Assembly: GCA_039545295.1 (NCBI GenBank)
Contig: BCIK01000024.1
Span: 320,130-384,129 of the forward strand
Reading direction: 5' to 3'
Source of the DNA: Udeniomyces pyricola
Taxonomy: Eukaryota; Basidiomycota; Tremellomycetes; Cystofilobasidiales; Mrakiaceae
DNA: 64,000 bases
Shown here: piece by piece, positions 23,301 through 34,848 of the stretch
How positions within the stretch are numbered: the first letter of the stretch is position 1
Layout of the letters: each line of letters begins with the position of its first letter
Made by a program: the position numbers and the translations under genes
The notes under the pieces: model-generated
The model's database searches: none
What the model saw: the letters and a program-made list of their open reading frames with translations, nothing else
What the model was told of the DNA's origin: nothing

Positions 23301-24716
23301 AACCATTATATCGCATCTTGACGTGCTTCGGCAGGGGCTCGTACGGAGGAGGAAACAGAACGCCTTGATGCTCGAGGGTCGTCCATTTAACCGTGTTGTC
23401 CTGAGCATTAGCCTGCTCCCACCATTTGTACTGCAAATCAAAAACCACCGTTAATGATGATCTTGCAGGCAAGAGAGATTTCTTGTATACCGTACGCAAG
23501 CGCTACATACCTTCTCCTCGGCCTCGGCTTCCTCGTCGCTGAGAGGAGAAGGAGTAAGCAGGGTGTTAGAATGAAATGGTCACAGATGATAGTTTGCGTC
23601 TAGAAGCAAACTTACTCCTCTTCTTTGGCCTTTGCGTTGGCCTTTTTCTTCTTTTCTGCGGTGGCCATCACCTTGCTGTCAGACGCGGATTTCTTCGCCT
23701 TGGCTTTGGACGTGGACTTGATTGGCTGATCGTCTTCCGAGGCACTGGGTGAGGGTAGATGGGTAGATTTGATGAGGTTGTGTGACCAAAGGGGCCGATC
23801 GACCGTGATCGCCAGCCGCGTTTCAAGCTCATCTAGCCGCGCTTCAGGATCATTTTACTCACGATTCGTCCTTTACTGGCTTGTCCCTCTTCCTCAAGGG
23901 TTTGACGTCATCGTCAGAGCTATGCCCCTTCACAGGCAAAACCTTTCTCTTCTTCTTGGGCTCAGTCCTGAGTGGCTTGTCCTCATCAGACGACTCGTCC
24001 TTAACGGAGATTGGCTTTTTCTTCGACTTCATCTTGATGTCCGGCAGGGGTTTGAGCTCGACATCATCTCCAGAAATGGATGGCTCTCGAACCGGTTTAT
24101 TGGACGCAGACGCCTTGCTCGACGAGGCACCACCGGTTGACTTGGCAAGGGGAACATCCTCGTCAGAGGACTCAGCGCGCTTGATTTTGCGCGACGATGG
24201 CTTGTTGATGTTATGGTGAACGGGATCTGGAAGGCTTGGATCAACCTTAATGGCAACGGACACATGCTATCAGAGAGAAGAAGTTTAGTTTAAGCATATG
24301 GACAAGCAAGTAAATGAAGACAGTGCATGAAACAAGAGCGCAGGAACGATGCAACTCACTTGCACGGGGTCGCTGGCTTCCTCATCATCATCGCTCTCAA
24401 TGGCCGTCTTTCGCTTCTTGATCGGAGGAGGCGCGCTCTTCTTGGCCTTCTTGGACTAGAATGATTGAAGCCCGGACGGTGTAAGCAGTCAGAAAGAGTA
24501 AATTCTCAACGTCAGAGCTTCAGTCGTCCCTGCACAAAGGGACAAGGTGCCCCAACTCACCGCGGGCTTCCGATCGTCGCCACTTCCGTCGTCACGAGCA
24601 GACCGCTTGGAGGAATCCTTTCTAAAGCTTGAGCTGGCAGACTGATCGTTCTCGTGAAGGACGGGTTTGGAGATGGCTCCCCTGTGGGAGGGACGCTCTA
24701 CGTCGATGGGCTCCAT
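20351..24716 (-). CDS. TOP1: DNA topoisomerase I (type IB)
   Basis: The enzyme relaxes supercoils by nicking and religating one strand through a 3'-phosphotyrosine. The nucleophile is the Tyr of SKINYIDPR (codon at 20679-20681), followed by VTVAW. The core shows RHFHWE-type blocks split by many introns, including [20 protein letters not shown] on the linker side and [20 protein letters not shown]-terminal exon ending [10 protein letters not shown] is joined to IEKFQ through the acceptor at about 20387, giving the F-x-W-A-L pattern usual at the end of eukaryotic enzymes. The long N-terminus (exons from 24716 down to about 23500) is Lys/Ser/Asp-rich with repeated SSDED/SSDDD acidic clusters, typical of the nuclear-targeting tail. 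Reading the frame on past the last intron would end at 20387, but the spliced end is better. Confidence 0.95.
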
Positions 24717-25535
24717 GACGAATGTATAGGGCTGGAGACGGCGGGCTTCACCAATCGGATGGGAGGCGCGAAAGGAGGATGCGTTGGGGAGATGAGGAAC
24801 AGTAAATGATAGGAAGTGCAGGGACGCTAGACGAAGGTGAATCAGCAGTAGGTGGGCGAATATCAAGGTGTCTTGGGGGGGGGGGGGGGGGGGGGGGACT
24901 ATGAAGGGGCTGGAAAGGGGGATAAAGGGAGAGGCTGCAGGCGGACTCGAAGGCGCGCTGTGCGCTTTCGACTGTACTTGCCTTGACCTTTCCGCTTCGC
25001 ATGTATATAATATATATGCGCTCCATACGTCTGCATTAACGTATGATGATAAATTTATAGCATGCAGCTGATACCAAGGCAGATTTAAATCATTCTCAGG
25101 ATATACCTACACATAGACTTGAACAAAATTGTCCGAGTACGATGCTTCACCACGAAGCTGCAAATTTCCCATCTATTTTTCATTACTTTAAGCACATCGA
25201 TATTTACGTAGCTGCAAATCCACCTGCGCTGCATCAAGCTGCACAGTTTCATTTCCAGCTTCTCGTTTGTTCACGCTGTTCATGAACTGATTACCACCTT
25301 ATAGCTTCAGCCGTCACGCATTAATGTTGAGACGTTGAAGCCAATAGACTGAGCTAGTACGTACGTGTTGAGGACACAAACATATAAATCGTGATAGCTA
25401 GCGCCGTTAAGACTATCATATGATTACTAGAATACATCCGGATACATAATGAATACATGGTAGCAGTGGTACTTCTGTTCGTATCCCTCCTCCAGCTATG
25501 AGACAGCACCAGCTATATGTCTGTGATGAGCGCGG
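24717..25535. promoter_or_regulatory. TOP1 promoter and downstream flank of the ErdS-like gene
   Basis: This 819-bp stretch has no gene. It contains a 23-base G run (C on the TOP1 coding strand) at 24875-24897, about 160-180 nt upstream of the TOP1 start. AGCTGCAAAT is repeated at 25156-25165 and 25210-25219, with a further AGCTGCA at 25237-25243. Confidence 0.5.
24875..24897. repeat. Poly-G/poly-C tract (23 nt)
   Basis: A homopolymer of 23 G lies on the plus strand in the TOP1 leader/promoter. It reads as poly-C in TOP1 sense orientation. Confidence 0.9.
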
Positions 25536-28500
25536 TTAGTGCCCCATTGAGGACAGAATGGCGTAAACTCCTGTTGGACCAATGCTCTTTGGGTAGGCGA
25601 GGTAAAGTGCCTGGAAAAAGCAAGGACAACAAGACGAAAGGAAAGTCAGATAGATGATTTGGTTTTGCGAAGATATGGATTGTAACCGCCCATGTGCATA
25701 GATCATGACACCTAACTCAGAGCATATACGGAAAATACGTACCTCCTCGTGAGCACCGAATTGCCGCCTGTATGACAAATCAAGTAGCAAGCATGAAAAA
25801 CAAAATAAAATAAATCAGCACACCAGGTTAGACGTACCCAACAATCAAAGATCCGCAAGTCAACTTGCCGGTAGTCGGTCTTCCGAGAGAGGCCAAAACT
25901 TTTGGAGATGATTTCATAAATCTGCTCCATCATCTTAGCCTTCATCTCTCCAATTCCTGCAACCGCTTCGATCTGGGCTCGTGCGCCAGCCTACAAAGAA
26001 GTTTGGAGTCGTACGAAGGAAGACGCAATCAGCCCAAGACAGAAGCGTCAGCTCGACAACGAAAACATAAATCAGAACAGCAGTAAAGCAGGGAGAACAA
26101 CGTACGCCAAAGGTTGCTGAGGTCAACCCAAGAGATGCCATCTCGCTCATAGCGGTAGTAACGAGGAGCTCAGATGTCCCGGACGGCGCTCCAGGGAAGG
26201 AGAGCGCCCACTTGATCTGGGCCTGAGCATTGGGGGAAAGACGATGCAGGACAAGCTAAACACAGTAGAAGCAATGGACAGGTCAGCTAGACACGAAATG
26301 ATGTTTAGGCTCTTTCGTAGCACATCTGGAAGAGACATGTACCATTCCGCAGACCTAAGAAGAGAAAATGCAGGCCAAAGGTCAGTCAAGCAAATCTTTG
26401 ATTTGAAAGGCCGGCAAAGGCGTGCCAGATGTATGATGAATGCCGTCGACAAACCTTGCCGTCTTTATCGCGAGCAATGAAATATGAGCGATGCCTGCAG
26501 TCATTGAATATGCGCAAGCTTGTGGTGTGGATTTGGTGAGATCTCGACGCCCTTGCCTGTTGCCACTCCGTCATGCCCTTCTCGAGCTGCTCCCGCAGAT
26601 CTGCGCCGAGCGGTTCGCCTTCAGGAATGGGTTCCACTGTGAGGCCTGAATTCTTGGCCGAGCTGAGCTTCTTTGCGACGTGTTTGTTCTTGACAACCTT
26701 GGAGACATCCGACGGATTAATACGTTGCTCGCTTGTCACCGCAAGGGCCGTCCAGTCGAGCTGTTGAGTCAGCACTGCTTGGGTTCGATGGTCGAGGTTG
26801 ATCCTGCGATAGTGTCGTTGTCAATGGCAAAGTCGATCAGCCAAATTATGACCTATACATGGATAAAACTCTTTTCTCAATATATGTGGCCACTAACCAG
26901 ATGATGTTGTGAGCTTTCAGCTGCTGATTACAATAGTTGTCGAACGATTTGACCACTCGAGGAACGTCATCGGCTGGACACAGGGGAATTCCCCAAGCAA
27001 TTACATGCGCCTGGCACGGCCAAGTCAAACAGATGATGTCAGTTGACTCCCACCAGTGAATCGTGTCTGGAGAAATCAGACCAAACTAAGCTGCTATCTA
27101 CCTTGGCGTGGACAAACCCGAGAGCATAACCCGTGGATTCTTCTCTCCAAATTTGGTAGCCTTCGTCGGAGTACGCCCTGTTTTGTGAATGTACATCATC
27201 GACCATGCGACAGGAAGGTACCCAGTTTAGTTTGGGAATCCGACCATGGAGCAAGAAGTATCATTACGAGATGGACGCACGTGTTGGTGGAGTCACCATA
27301 TCTCGCGATAAGATCAACAAGGGAAGGGTGGTTCTTGTTGCGCATTGGATCATCGGATAGTGTGTCAGGCTCGCTAAAGCCCTCAACATGGGAGGGGGAA
27401 GGCAGCGACTTGACGGCAACCTAGCAATGGATACCCGACCAAACGCGAAGCCAAAGCCGATCAGAAACAGAACTGTACTTCAATGCAAATCCAGAAGTAA
27501 ATACTTCGATAGAAAAGGTACTGACAACTGCACATTCCTCCTGCTCGGGGACAGATAGTCGAGGCAGCGATTTGGGATCTCGAGGGAACAGCGAGGCGTA
27601 TCGAATGTTGCCCAGATTCAAGAAAAGCATCACAATTCTCTCCATGCCGATACCCCCACCACTACAAACATCCCTCGTCCAAAATGATGAAGATTGGTAT
27701 ATATATATATTTATAACGAAAAAAGAGAAATCAGCCACACGAACAGGTTATACGCCGTGGTTCTGGACAGTAACGACTCACGCATGAGGATGCATGCCGC
27801 CGGCAAAAGCTTCGAGATATTCCTGACCATCGACACGAGGTATATGTCAGGGGTCTCCGACAGGCGCGCGTGGTCTCCCATTGATGTATACATGCTCACC
27901 TTCATCTGTGGCTCTGGAATGTGTGCTTCTCGAAGACGGGCTCGGAGTGCGTCAAGGTCGTGCAATCGTTGTCCTCCCTATCACACCCGAGAAAAGATGC
28001 GATAGTGTCAGACAGGTTGTGATGCTGGATGCTTCAGAAGGACAACCATATACCACATGGCATAGAAGACTGACCGAGAGAATCTCTTCGCCTCGAACGA
28101 AAATATCGAAAGAGTTGGATAGTTCCTGCGGGAAAAAATGGACCAGAACGATTAGCCGTCAGAATACATGGTGTGGGTGTCAGTTGCAGTACGGTTTCAC
28201 CTACGGGATGGTCTGGATCAGGCATAGTGTAAAACGGACGAGCAACACTGGGGAATTTGTCAAGTATGTAGTAATCCGTATGATATGTCTGGAATGTGTG
28301 CGAAACGAGGCGAACATACTCAGTCAGAATTGACAGGCATCTTGGATGATAGATTGCGAAGAAAAGGATGTTTCACGGACCTCCTTGACGAGCTGCCCAA
28401 GTCGAACCTCGGCTCGAGTCGACAAATCGTCCATGTCAGGTCCGTCCTCGTCCCAACCCGAATCAAGGAGAAGTTTGACACCATCCTTGAAGCTCAGAAC

Positions 28501-30876
28501 TACGGTCTCATCCGGGAAGACCAGATCTTCATGCGGGTGATGAACTTTGATCACATCAAGCTCGCGTCGATTCTCCTTCAGCAGCGTCCTAAAAGGCAAA
28601 GAGACAAGGCACATAAGCAGGTTTGCATCAAGCAGTCAATCAAACTCAAGGAAGAGCTGTGAGATACAGTCAAGACAGATACTGACCGGAAAATGTGCTT
28701 GAGCATGCTGATCAAAGTACACAAAATCAGGACAGACAACACGTCAGATTTGTAGTTGCCGAAAGAAAAGCAGTTTGACATCGCTCACCCATCGATCATG
28801 TACATGCCCTCATGATAATGAAGATCAATTGCCATTTCGAGGTCGATGCCGGTGTATTCGCACATGTGACGGTGCGTGTTGCTGTTCTCGGCACGGAAGA
28901 CTGTGGTATAAGCAAAGCCGGCCAGCATTTCTTAGTGTACGGTATGCCAGATCCACGAGAACGACAGAAACCCAGTAGAGCGAACCTGGTCCGATCTCGT
29001 ACACTCGCATCATGTCTCCGCCAATGGCGATCTCTTTTGCGAGCTGAGGCGATTGAGCAAGGCAGGCGTCTCGTCCAAAGTACGCAAGTTTGAAGACAGA
29101 GGCACCGCTTTCGCTCGCTCCCACTTGCAGCTTGGCGGAATGAATTTCTATGAAGTCTCGAGGCTCAAGGTATGACCTTGCCGCACGGCAGACTGCGGCT
29201 TGAATTCGGAAAATGGACAAAGATTCGGGTGTCTACAAAAGGGGCCGGCTGATGGTTAGCGTCGGGTGAGAGGTTCCATTAAATGATTAGCCACTGCTGC
29301 TTCTCACCCTCATTGACAGCGGTCGATGCCGGACCTGTTCGCCCAGTGTGATTGAGGGGCGGTCCTGTATGTGTCCAGGATTCGAGAGTCAGTCAAGGTT
29401 GTGGACAGTCAACAACTTGTTGTCTCGCTATGAGCTTACCTCGACTCTGGTTTGGGGCTCATCGAAGTCCGCCGGGGTGAACGGAAGTGCCTGTGGAACA
29501 TCTGAAATGACGTGGAGCTGTAGCAAGAGATTAAACAGACAAACCAGAATCCGGCCGGTCAAAAATGAGCGGTACAAGCGCATTGAGCGGTTTGTACATT
29601 CAGTTAGATAGAAGAGGAACCTACCCGAAGAACATCGAGCTCTACGTCCTTGATGGTCACGCTCTTGAGGTCGCACACAGGCCGGCGAACGTTCGCTTGT
29701 ACGAGGACTAACGTCTCAGGGCGCAGATGAGAGATCCATCGAGCCATAGTAGATGAGGTATGTGGTGTATGCTCCTGCTGATCAGATGATTCAGCGGGAG
29801 AGGAAGCTGCCGTCACAGAGGACGGAGGGACAGAGCTCGGGGTATCAAACGGCGACGACTCCACCGATGCCGAGGGAGTGGAATCGAGGGTGAAGGGCGC
29901 GGTAACCGGCGCATTTGGTTCAAAATCGGGATGACGGTTGTCCGGGAGGTGAGGAGTGGTCTCGGAAGATGGGGTCAAGATAGCTCCAAGTAAGACTCCC
30001 TCCGGAGCAGCAGGCATCAGCGTCGCGGCTGAAGTCGAGACCAGAGTTGACGGTGCTGCTGAATGGAGAGAAAGAGCGGAAGAGTCGATGCCTTGGTGCG
30101 AGCTGTTCACTTTTACGATGGCTTGTATGGTTTCGAGCCGATCTCGGAGAATCTGCGTAAGCAAGTTAGGATAATGACTGGGAATCAGGACAGGTGCCAG
30201 AGGGACAAGGCCAAGCGGCTTGTCACTAGTCCATATCGACCATAGTACAGGTCATAAAAATGAAGATCATTGCATCCGAACGCACCAAGAAGCTGAGGTT
30301 GGGCCCTATCATATGTCAAGACAACAGAATGATTGGTTAGGTGGGCACTATATTCCCAAAACTTCCAGAAATGGCGTGAACAGACGCACCCATTGATCGC
30401 GAACGGTGAATCCTAGCTTTGAAGACCACAGTCTCCCCGATACGCTCAGACCAGTTGACATCTGATAGAATCTCTCGCTTGCCTCCCTCCATGTCTAGTC
30501 AGGATGTGATAGGAACCAGTCAGTTCGTGCCTGAGGCGTGAATCCGCAGAACGTACAGCAGTCTGGATTTCGATTACGTCAGCATATTTGGCTGACCTTC
30601 CGTCCTTCGACTTCCGTTGTGTGGGATGAGCCCATACTGAGAGTTGGCTGGGTCGCGCTCAACTTCTTCCTTGAAGCGTTGTTTCCTTGCAGCCTCATCG
30701 CTGCGGCGCTTGCGAAGAGCGAGCTCGTGTGCGTGTTGGCCATCATCGGATTGAGAATCAGACGAAGAGGCTGGCGTGTTGTGCTGGTCATTTCGAGCGA
30801 CTGAGCGGCGTTGCTCTTGCTTTTTGGCCTTCCTTGTCTTCTTCGGATGAAGAATAGAGTTGAGAATGGAAGGCAT
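25536..30876 (-). CDS. erdS: Candidate ergosteryl-3-beta-O-aspartate synthase: aspartyl-tRNA synthetase fused to DUF2156
   Basis: The N-terminal two thirds is a eukaryote-type AspRS. It has an anticodon-binding OB fold ([22 protein letters not shown]) and class II motif 2 ([14 protein letters not shown]). Aspartate/AMP-site blocks are [13 protein letters not shown] and RGEEILSGGQRLHD, and motif 3 is [14 protein letters not shown]-terminal DUF2156 (aminoacyl-tRNA transferase) domain follows. It starts at [19 protein letters not shown] and continues through [51 protein letters not shown] and [14 protein letters not shown]. It ends [27 protein letters not shown]. This architecture is that of fungal ErdS, which charges tRNA-Asp and transfers Asp to ergosterol. 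Unusual points are an Ala at the motif 1 proline (HSAKL) and a Ser/Pro/Thr-rich insertion of about 110 residues in the OB fold. Many short introns make exon edges approximate. Whether it also serves as the cytosolic AspRS cannot be told here. Confidence 0.88.
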
Positions 30877-31829
30877 GGGGTAGGTTTGTTAGGGACGGAT
30901 GAAGATGGATGATATGGCGAACGGAACCAGCAGACTTGATGTAGATATCGTGCAGTCGTGTAGGCGGGGGGGGGGGGGGGGGGGGGAAGTGGAGGACAAG
31001 GTTGTACTGAGAGCCGTCACGTAATAGGAGCCTGCGGAACAACGTGGAGACGTCTACTGCATAATGCGTGGTCTGCATAACGTACGTCGTAGTCCCATGA
31101 AGAAGATGACGATGACGTGTGATGACGACTCGAAACACGGGGTAAACTGCGGGCGTCACTGTGAGAACGGCCGGAGGGATTCCGTCCCTCATGAGAAGGG
31201 AGTTTTGCCCAAAATCCCTCCTGACGGGATCGCCCGGATTTTTCTAACTCCCGCGCCGGTTTTGCAGGCCGGACCGCATGCTCGCCCTTGGCTCACCCAA
31301 CTAGCTCAGACAACCTGTCCCCCATGTGACACGCCTGCATGACACATGTCAAGCACTGGCGGAACTGCCTGCCGGGCTCCTTCGAGCTCCTTCCGTTTCG
31401 GTCATCTCATCTTCTTCTTTGGCTTCTATGATCAACTATGATCGACTATCGTAATCTCACCAGATCCGACATGATAGTGCTTGTGTATCGTATACGTGCA
31501 CATACCATGAACCTGCACGTGACGGCCAGCCGTTCTGTCTTGTGCTCTGCGCGTTATATACGTATGATGACCGAGTGAGGCGCATCGAACCATGTCAGGC
31601 CTAAGCATTTGTCGCATCGCTGGTAGCAACTCATTCAGCGCAAACAGATCATAGTAAGGGGTTTTAGAGAGGACCGAGGGCGAGGGACCTGAATCGGCAT
31701 GAAGTAGGAAGGATCGACAGAGAACGAAACCTCATGTATCAAGCAATCATTAATCAAGCGCCTCAATTGCATGATGCATCCAAAATGCACCGTTTCAGTC
31801 ATATGATAGTAGCCTCCATGTTATAGCGC
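30877..31829. promoter_or_regulatory. Upstream region of the ErdS-like gene
   Basis: This 953-bp stretch has no gene. A 21-base G run at 30966-30986 (poly-C in the sense of the minus-strand gene) lies 90-110 nt upstream of the chosen start. Several CGTCA/TGACG elements occur at about 31015-31160. The part from 31400 to 31829 holds the 3' flank of the PAF-acetylhydrolase-like gene, and I see nothing specific there. Confidence 0.45.
30966..30986. repeat. Poly-G/poly-C tract (21 nt)
   Basis: A homopolymer of 21 G on the plus strand, poly-C in the sense direction of the ErdS-like gene's leader. Confidence 0.9.
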
Positions 31830-33960
31830 TTAGACGTAAGCCACAAGCTCTCCGGTGTCTCCGACCGGCCGCTTTTGCCGACCCTGCATGCTGCGGACTT
31901 CCGATATCATCGAGCTCACTGTTCCCGCGAGAAAGCGCTCTATGACGCGGAACGTTTGATGAAAAACGAGAGGAGCGCTGCAGGGCATGCCCGTCTCTGT
32001 AACAACGCAAGTCGTCATTCGGGTCAGGGTCCGGGCGATGGAAGGAAGGGGTGAACATCGGGAAGACGCAAGCTGGGACGCACTTTTCGTTACTGTGTGA
32101 GTGAGGATCAGACGAATAAGGACAAAGAAAAGGTTAGACAAGAAAAGGCGGACTCAGGTATCACAGAGTCAGATAACAATACTTACTCCAGTTGGGAATG
32201 ATCAAGAAGACGTCGGAGAACGAAGGATGAGTCTGTCAAACCACCCTAAAAATATCAGCCACAACATATAGACCCGGTCCATAGTACGCATTCGACTTAC
32301 AGAGCCTCCAATGCTGAAGATGGCAAGGGATGCCGAGACAGTTTTGGACAATGAGAGAAGCCGGTCAAAGTCATCGCTGTCGGCAAATTCGTCCGAGTTC
32401 ACGCATAGAACTGGGCACCCAATCGAGCCGGTCCAAGGTTCCAGACCTGAGGGCAGAAAACGGCAATTCAAAAATCAGAATCTATATACATCACCTCGCA
32501 GCACGGGGTTTTGTCCAACATACGTTGAACGGCAGGATCCATAGCAATACATCCTGAAGCGACGAATCGGTCTGGCTCAGCGGCTGCCGCCAGCTGAAGA
32601 GCGATCTGAGCGTCAGCAAACAGGTACAGGAGCAAAGAACACGAGAAAATAGAAGAGCCACAGACCACTGCACTTCCTCCGAGAGAATGGCCCGTCAACA
32701 GGACTTGGCTGACGTTGACGGCCCTGGATGTCCATCTTTCGGACAAATCACCGCCGCCAGAGATAAGACTTTGCCTGAAGGCGGCTCCATCGGGTCCAAC
32801 GATACCTTGTAGAACTCGGACGGTCTCTTCCATCTCGATCAACCTCATCTTGAGCTGGTCGTGTCGAAGCGTAGTGTCGTCGGACGGTTGCGTAGTCAGC
32901 TCGGGCCAGCTGCACCAGAGGGGATTAGGTCAAGAGAGGAAAGCTGATGAATGATGAGAACCATTCACTGGAGCGAAGCACGTAAGTCAAGATCGAGCAC
33001 TGACTGAACATCTTTCCATCGGAGAAACTCGATGTCCTCGGTCTTGCCACCTCGTTCGGTGCAAACGGATGAGCAGGGACCTGTGCCGTCGCGATGCTCG
33101 ATGGCAGCAACGATATAGCCTCGAGCGGCCAAAGAACCGCAAATCTGGGAGTACATCAACCTACAACGTGAAAAGATGGGCAGGTCAGGTCTTGCAGGGC
33201 AGGAGCTGAGAGAGCAGTAGGATGTGTGATTCTGATTATACCTCGAACAGCCAACCCCGTGTGAAAATATGGCGATTGGCCATTGTTCCGATGCGGACGG
33301 GGGGGTCAACAGTTGCGCACCCTTAATCGCAGGAAATGTCGTGCCCCAAATGGCAGCAGCGGCAATGGGGTCTGAGAGTAATGTGCGAAAGATCAACCAA
33401 CATTGGTTTAGGTTCCTCGAGAGAAAGTCACACGCGATTTGACAGACAGACAGGGATCTCTGTGATGACGTACATGCAACGGATCGGTAAAGCCAACTCG
33501 TTCGATCGGCCATGCCCAGAAACCCATCTATAGTTTGCCTCAGTCTACATATAAGGCACGTATCCGTAAGGATGGATGAAGTTAAAGACAGTGAGCTCGA
33601 AGCTAGGGACTGAATCAGGTCACATATATGAAACGCAATTAGCCGAGCTTACCTTGGAAACCACACAACATTTTTAGATGATTTTGTCGCCGGCTCGGAA
33701 GGGTAGAAGAGCGTGAAGAGAACGGTATCAAGCTTGAAACCTGGACTGGACCCAGAGGCAGCCTTGTTGGGCACAAACGAGCCGACCAGCCTTGGCACGA
33801 CAGCGGCCTCGACGTCGCAGACACCGACATGGTAGGTGCCCGAGAAGTTTGGTAGTGTTCTCGAAAGAAGAGCGCCAAAGGGGGAGTGCTTGGGAGCCTT
33901 CTGAAGCTCGGGGTCGTGTGGTTCTTTTTCGAAGCCGACGGGGACACTCTCGATGGTCAT
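31830..33960 (-). CDS. Platelet-activating-factor acetylhydrolase-like alpha/beta hydrolase
   Basis: This is a serine esterase of the PAF-acetylhydrolase II family, which removes short or oxidised acyl groups from lipids. The start is MTIESVPVGFEKEP. An in-frame Met at 34134 would add a hydrophobic segment (LGLSLFALFILLSPIM) and make it membrane-anchored. Family blocks in order are FSGTYHVGVCDVEA, LFTLFYPSEP, PIAIFSHGVGCSR, AARGYIVAAIEHRDGTGP and the nucleophile elbow VLLTGHSLGGSAVV. Then come DPAVQRMLDKTP, PVLCVNSDEF and HPSFSDVFLIIP, which carries the catalytic His. The Asp of the triad is probably the one in GCIAMDPA. The last exon ends GELVAYV, with an alternative frame running to 31795. 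It lies directly upstream of the ErdS-like gene on the same strand. The true substrate is unknown. Confidence 0.85.
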
Positions 33961-34848
33961 GATGGGTGAGAGGAGGATAAAGAGTGCAAAGAGAGAGAGG
34001 CCAAGCGAGCAGCCGAGGGAGAACGTGGCGCGGGAGGGAGCGATCAAAGACAAAATGAGGTCGTGTAGGTCATCCCACCAGCAGCCTGCACCTTGATCGC
34101 CTGTGCGCGCAGCGGCGGCGGTCGTCATGATCATCTGCAGCATGACGCAGATCAATCCGCAAATTGCTATCTGATTGAATCGGGCGATGGAGTTGAGTAT
34201 TGATTTACCAAGAGACGAGTAGTAGCTAGTTGTAGTGAGAAAAGCTGAAGAGGTCGAGTGGAGTTGGAGCTGATTGATGATCACTAATATTTATATATCG
34301 ATAATTGCTCATGTACGTAGCTGTACAACGTACAACGACATACAAGATCTCAGACCATCGCAACCGGTGACCACCGGAGGTCACGTACGGCTATATATGC
34401 TTCCGCCCAATGCAACGCGTAATATGTACCACCTAAACGTTAAACACGTCCATCCTGGCTGAGCCATCCATCGTTGACACACACACACACCACCGCCATT
34501 GTCCGTCATCGCCATACATTTACTCACTACCTCGCCCTCACTTACACGTACTCCACAACAGTCCCATCTCCTTCCTCTCCAGAATCGACCGATCCACTTG
34601 ACTCTAATCACTTCTTGTCAGTCTTTCTCCCCTCACAGTCGGCCTATGCAACTTCATGCACGGCCTTGATCACGTCCTGCCCCCTTTCTCCACTCCGGCT
34701 TCCCCACCCCTTTCCTCCCTCTCCGTGACTAACGCTTTGTGCTACTCCTTGTGTACCAAACGTTTAACCATGTTACCAGCCTCGCCTGTTCCCATCAGAT
34801 CCGTTCCCTTTCCAGCCTTGATTCTCCCATCGGGGTCGTCTACTCGTC
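33961..34848. promoter_or_regulatory. Divergent promoter (PAF-acetylhydrolase-like / CMT1-like)
   Basis: This 888-bp stretch holds no assigned gene, though the left 320 bp stay open in the hydrolase frame. It contains repeated ACGTAC/GTACAACGTACAACG elements at about 34313-34340, a CA run at 34477-34493, and a long C/T-rich leader up to the CMT1-like ATG. Confidence 0.4.

Noticed and set aside
30481..30600. A 6-nt microexon in the ErdS-like gene between GTCAGC and GTACGT introns
   Set aside because: Skipping it with a single intron also keeps the frame, so the simpler splice is preferred.
33961..34284. N-terminal extension of the PAF-acetylhydrolase-like protein with a hydrophobic segment
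   Set aside because: Not excluded, but most relatives start just before the FSGTYHVGV block. It is kept as an alternative in the gene entry.
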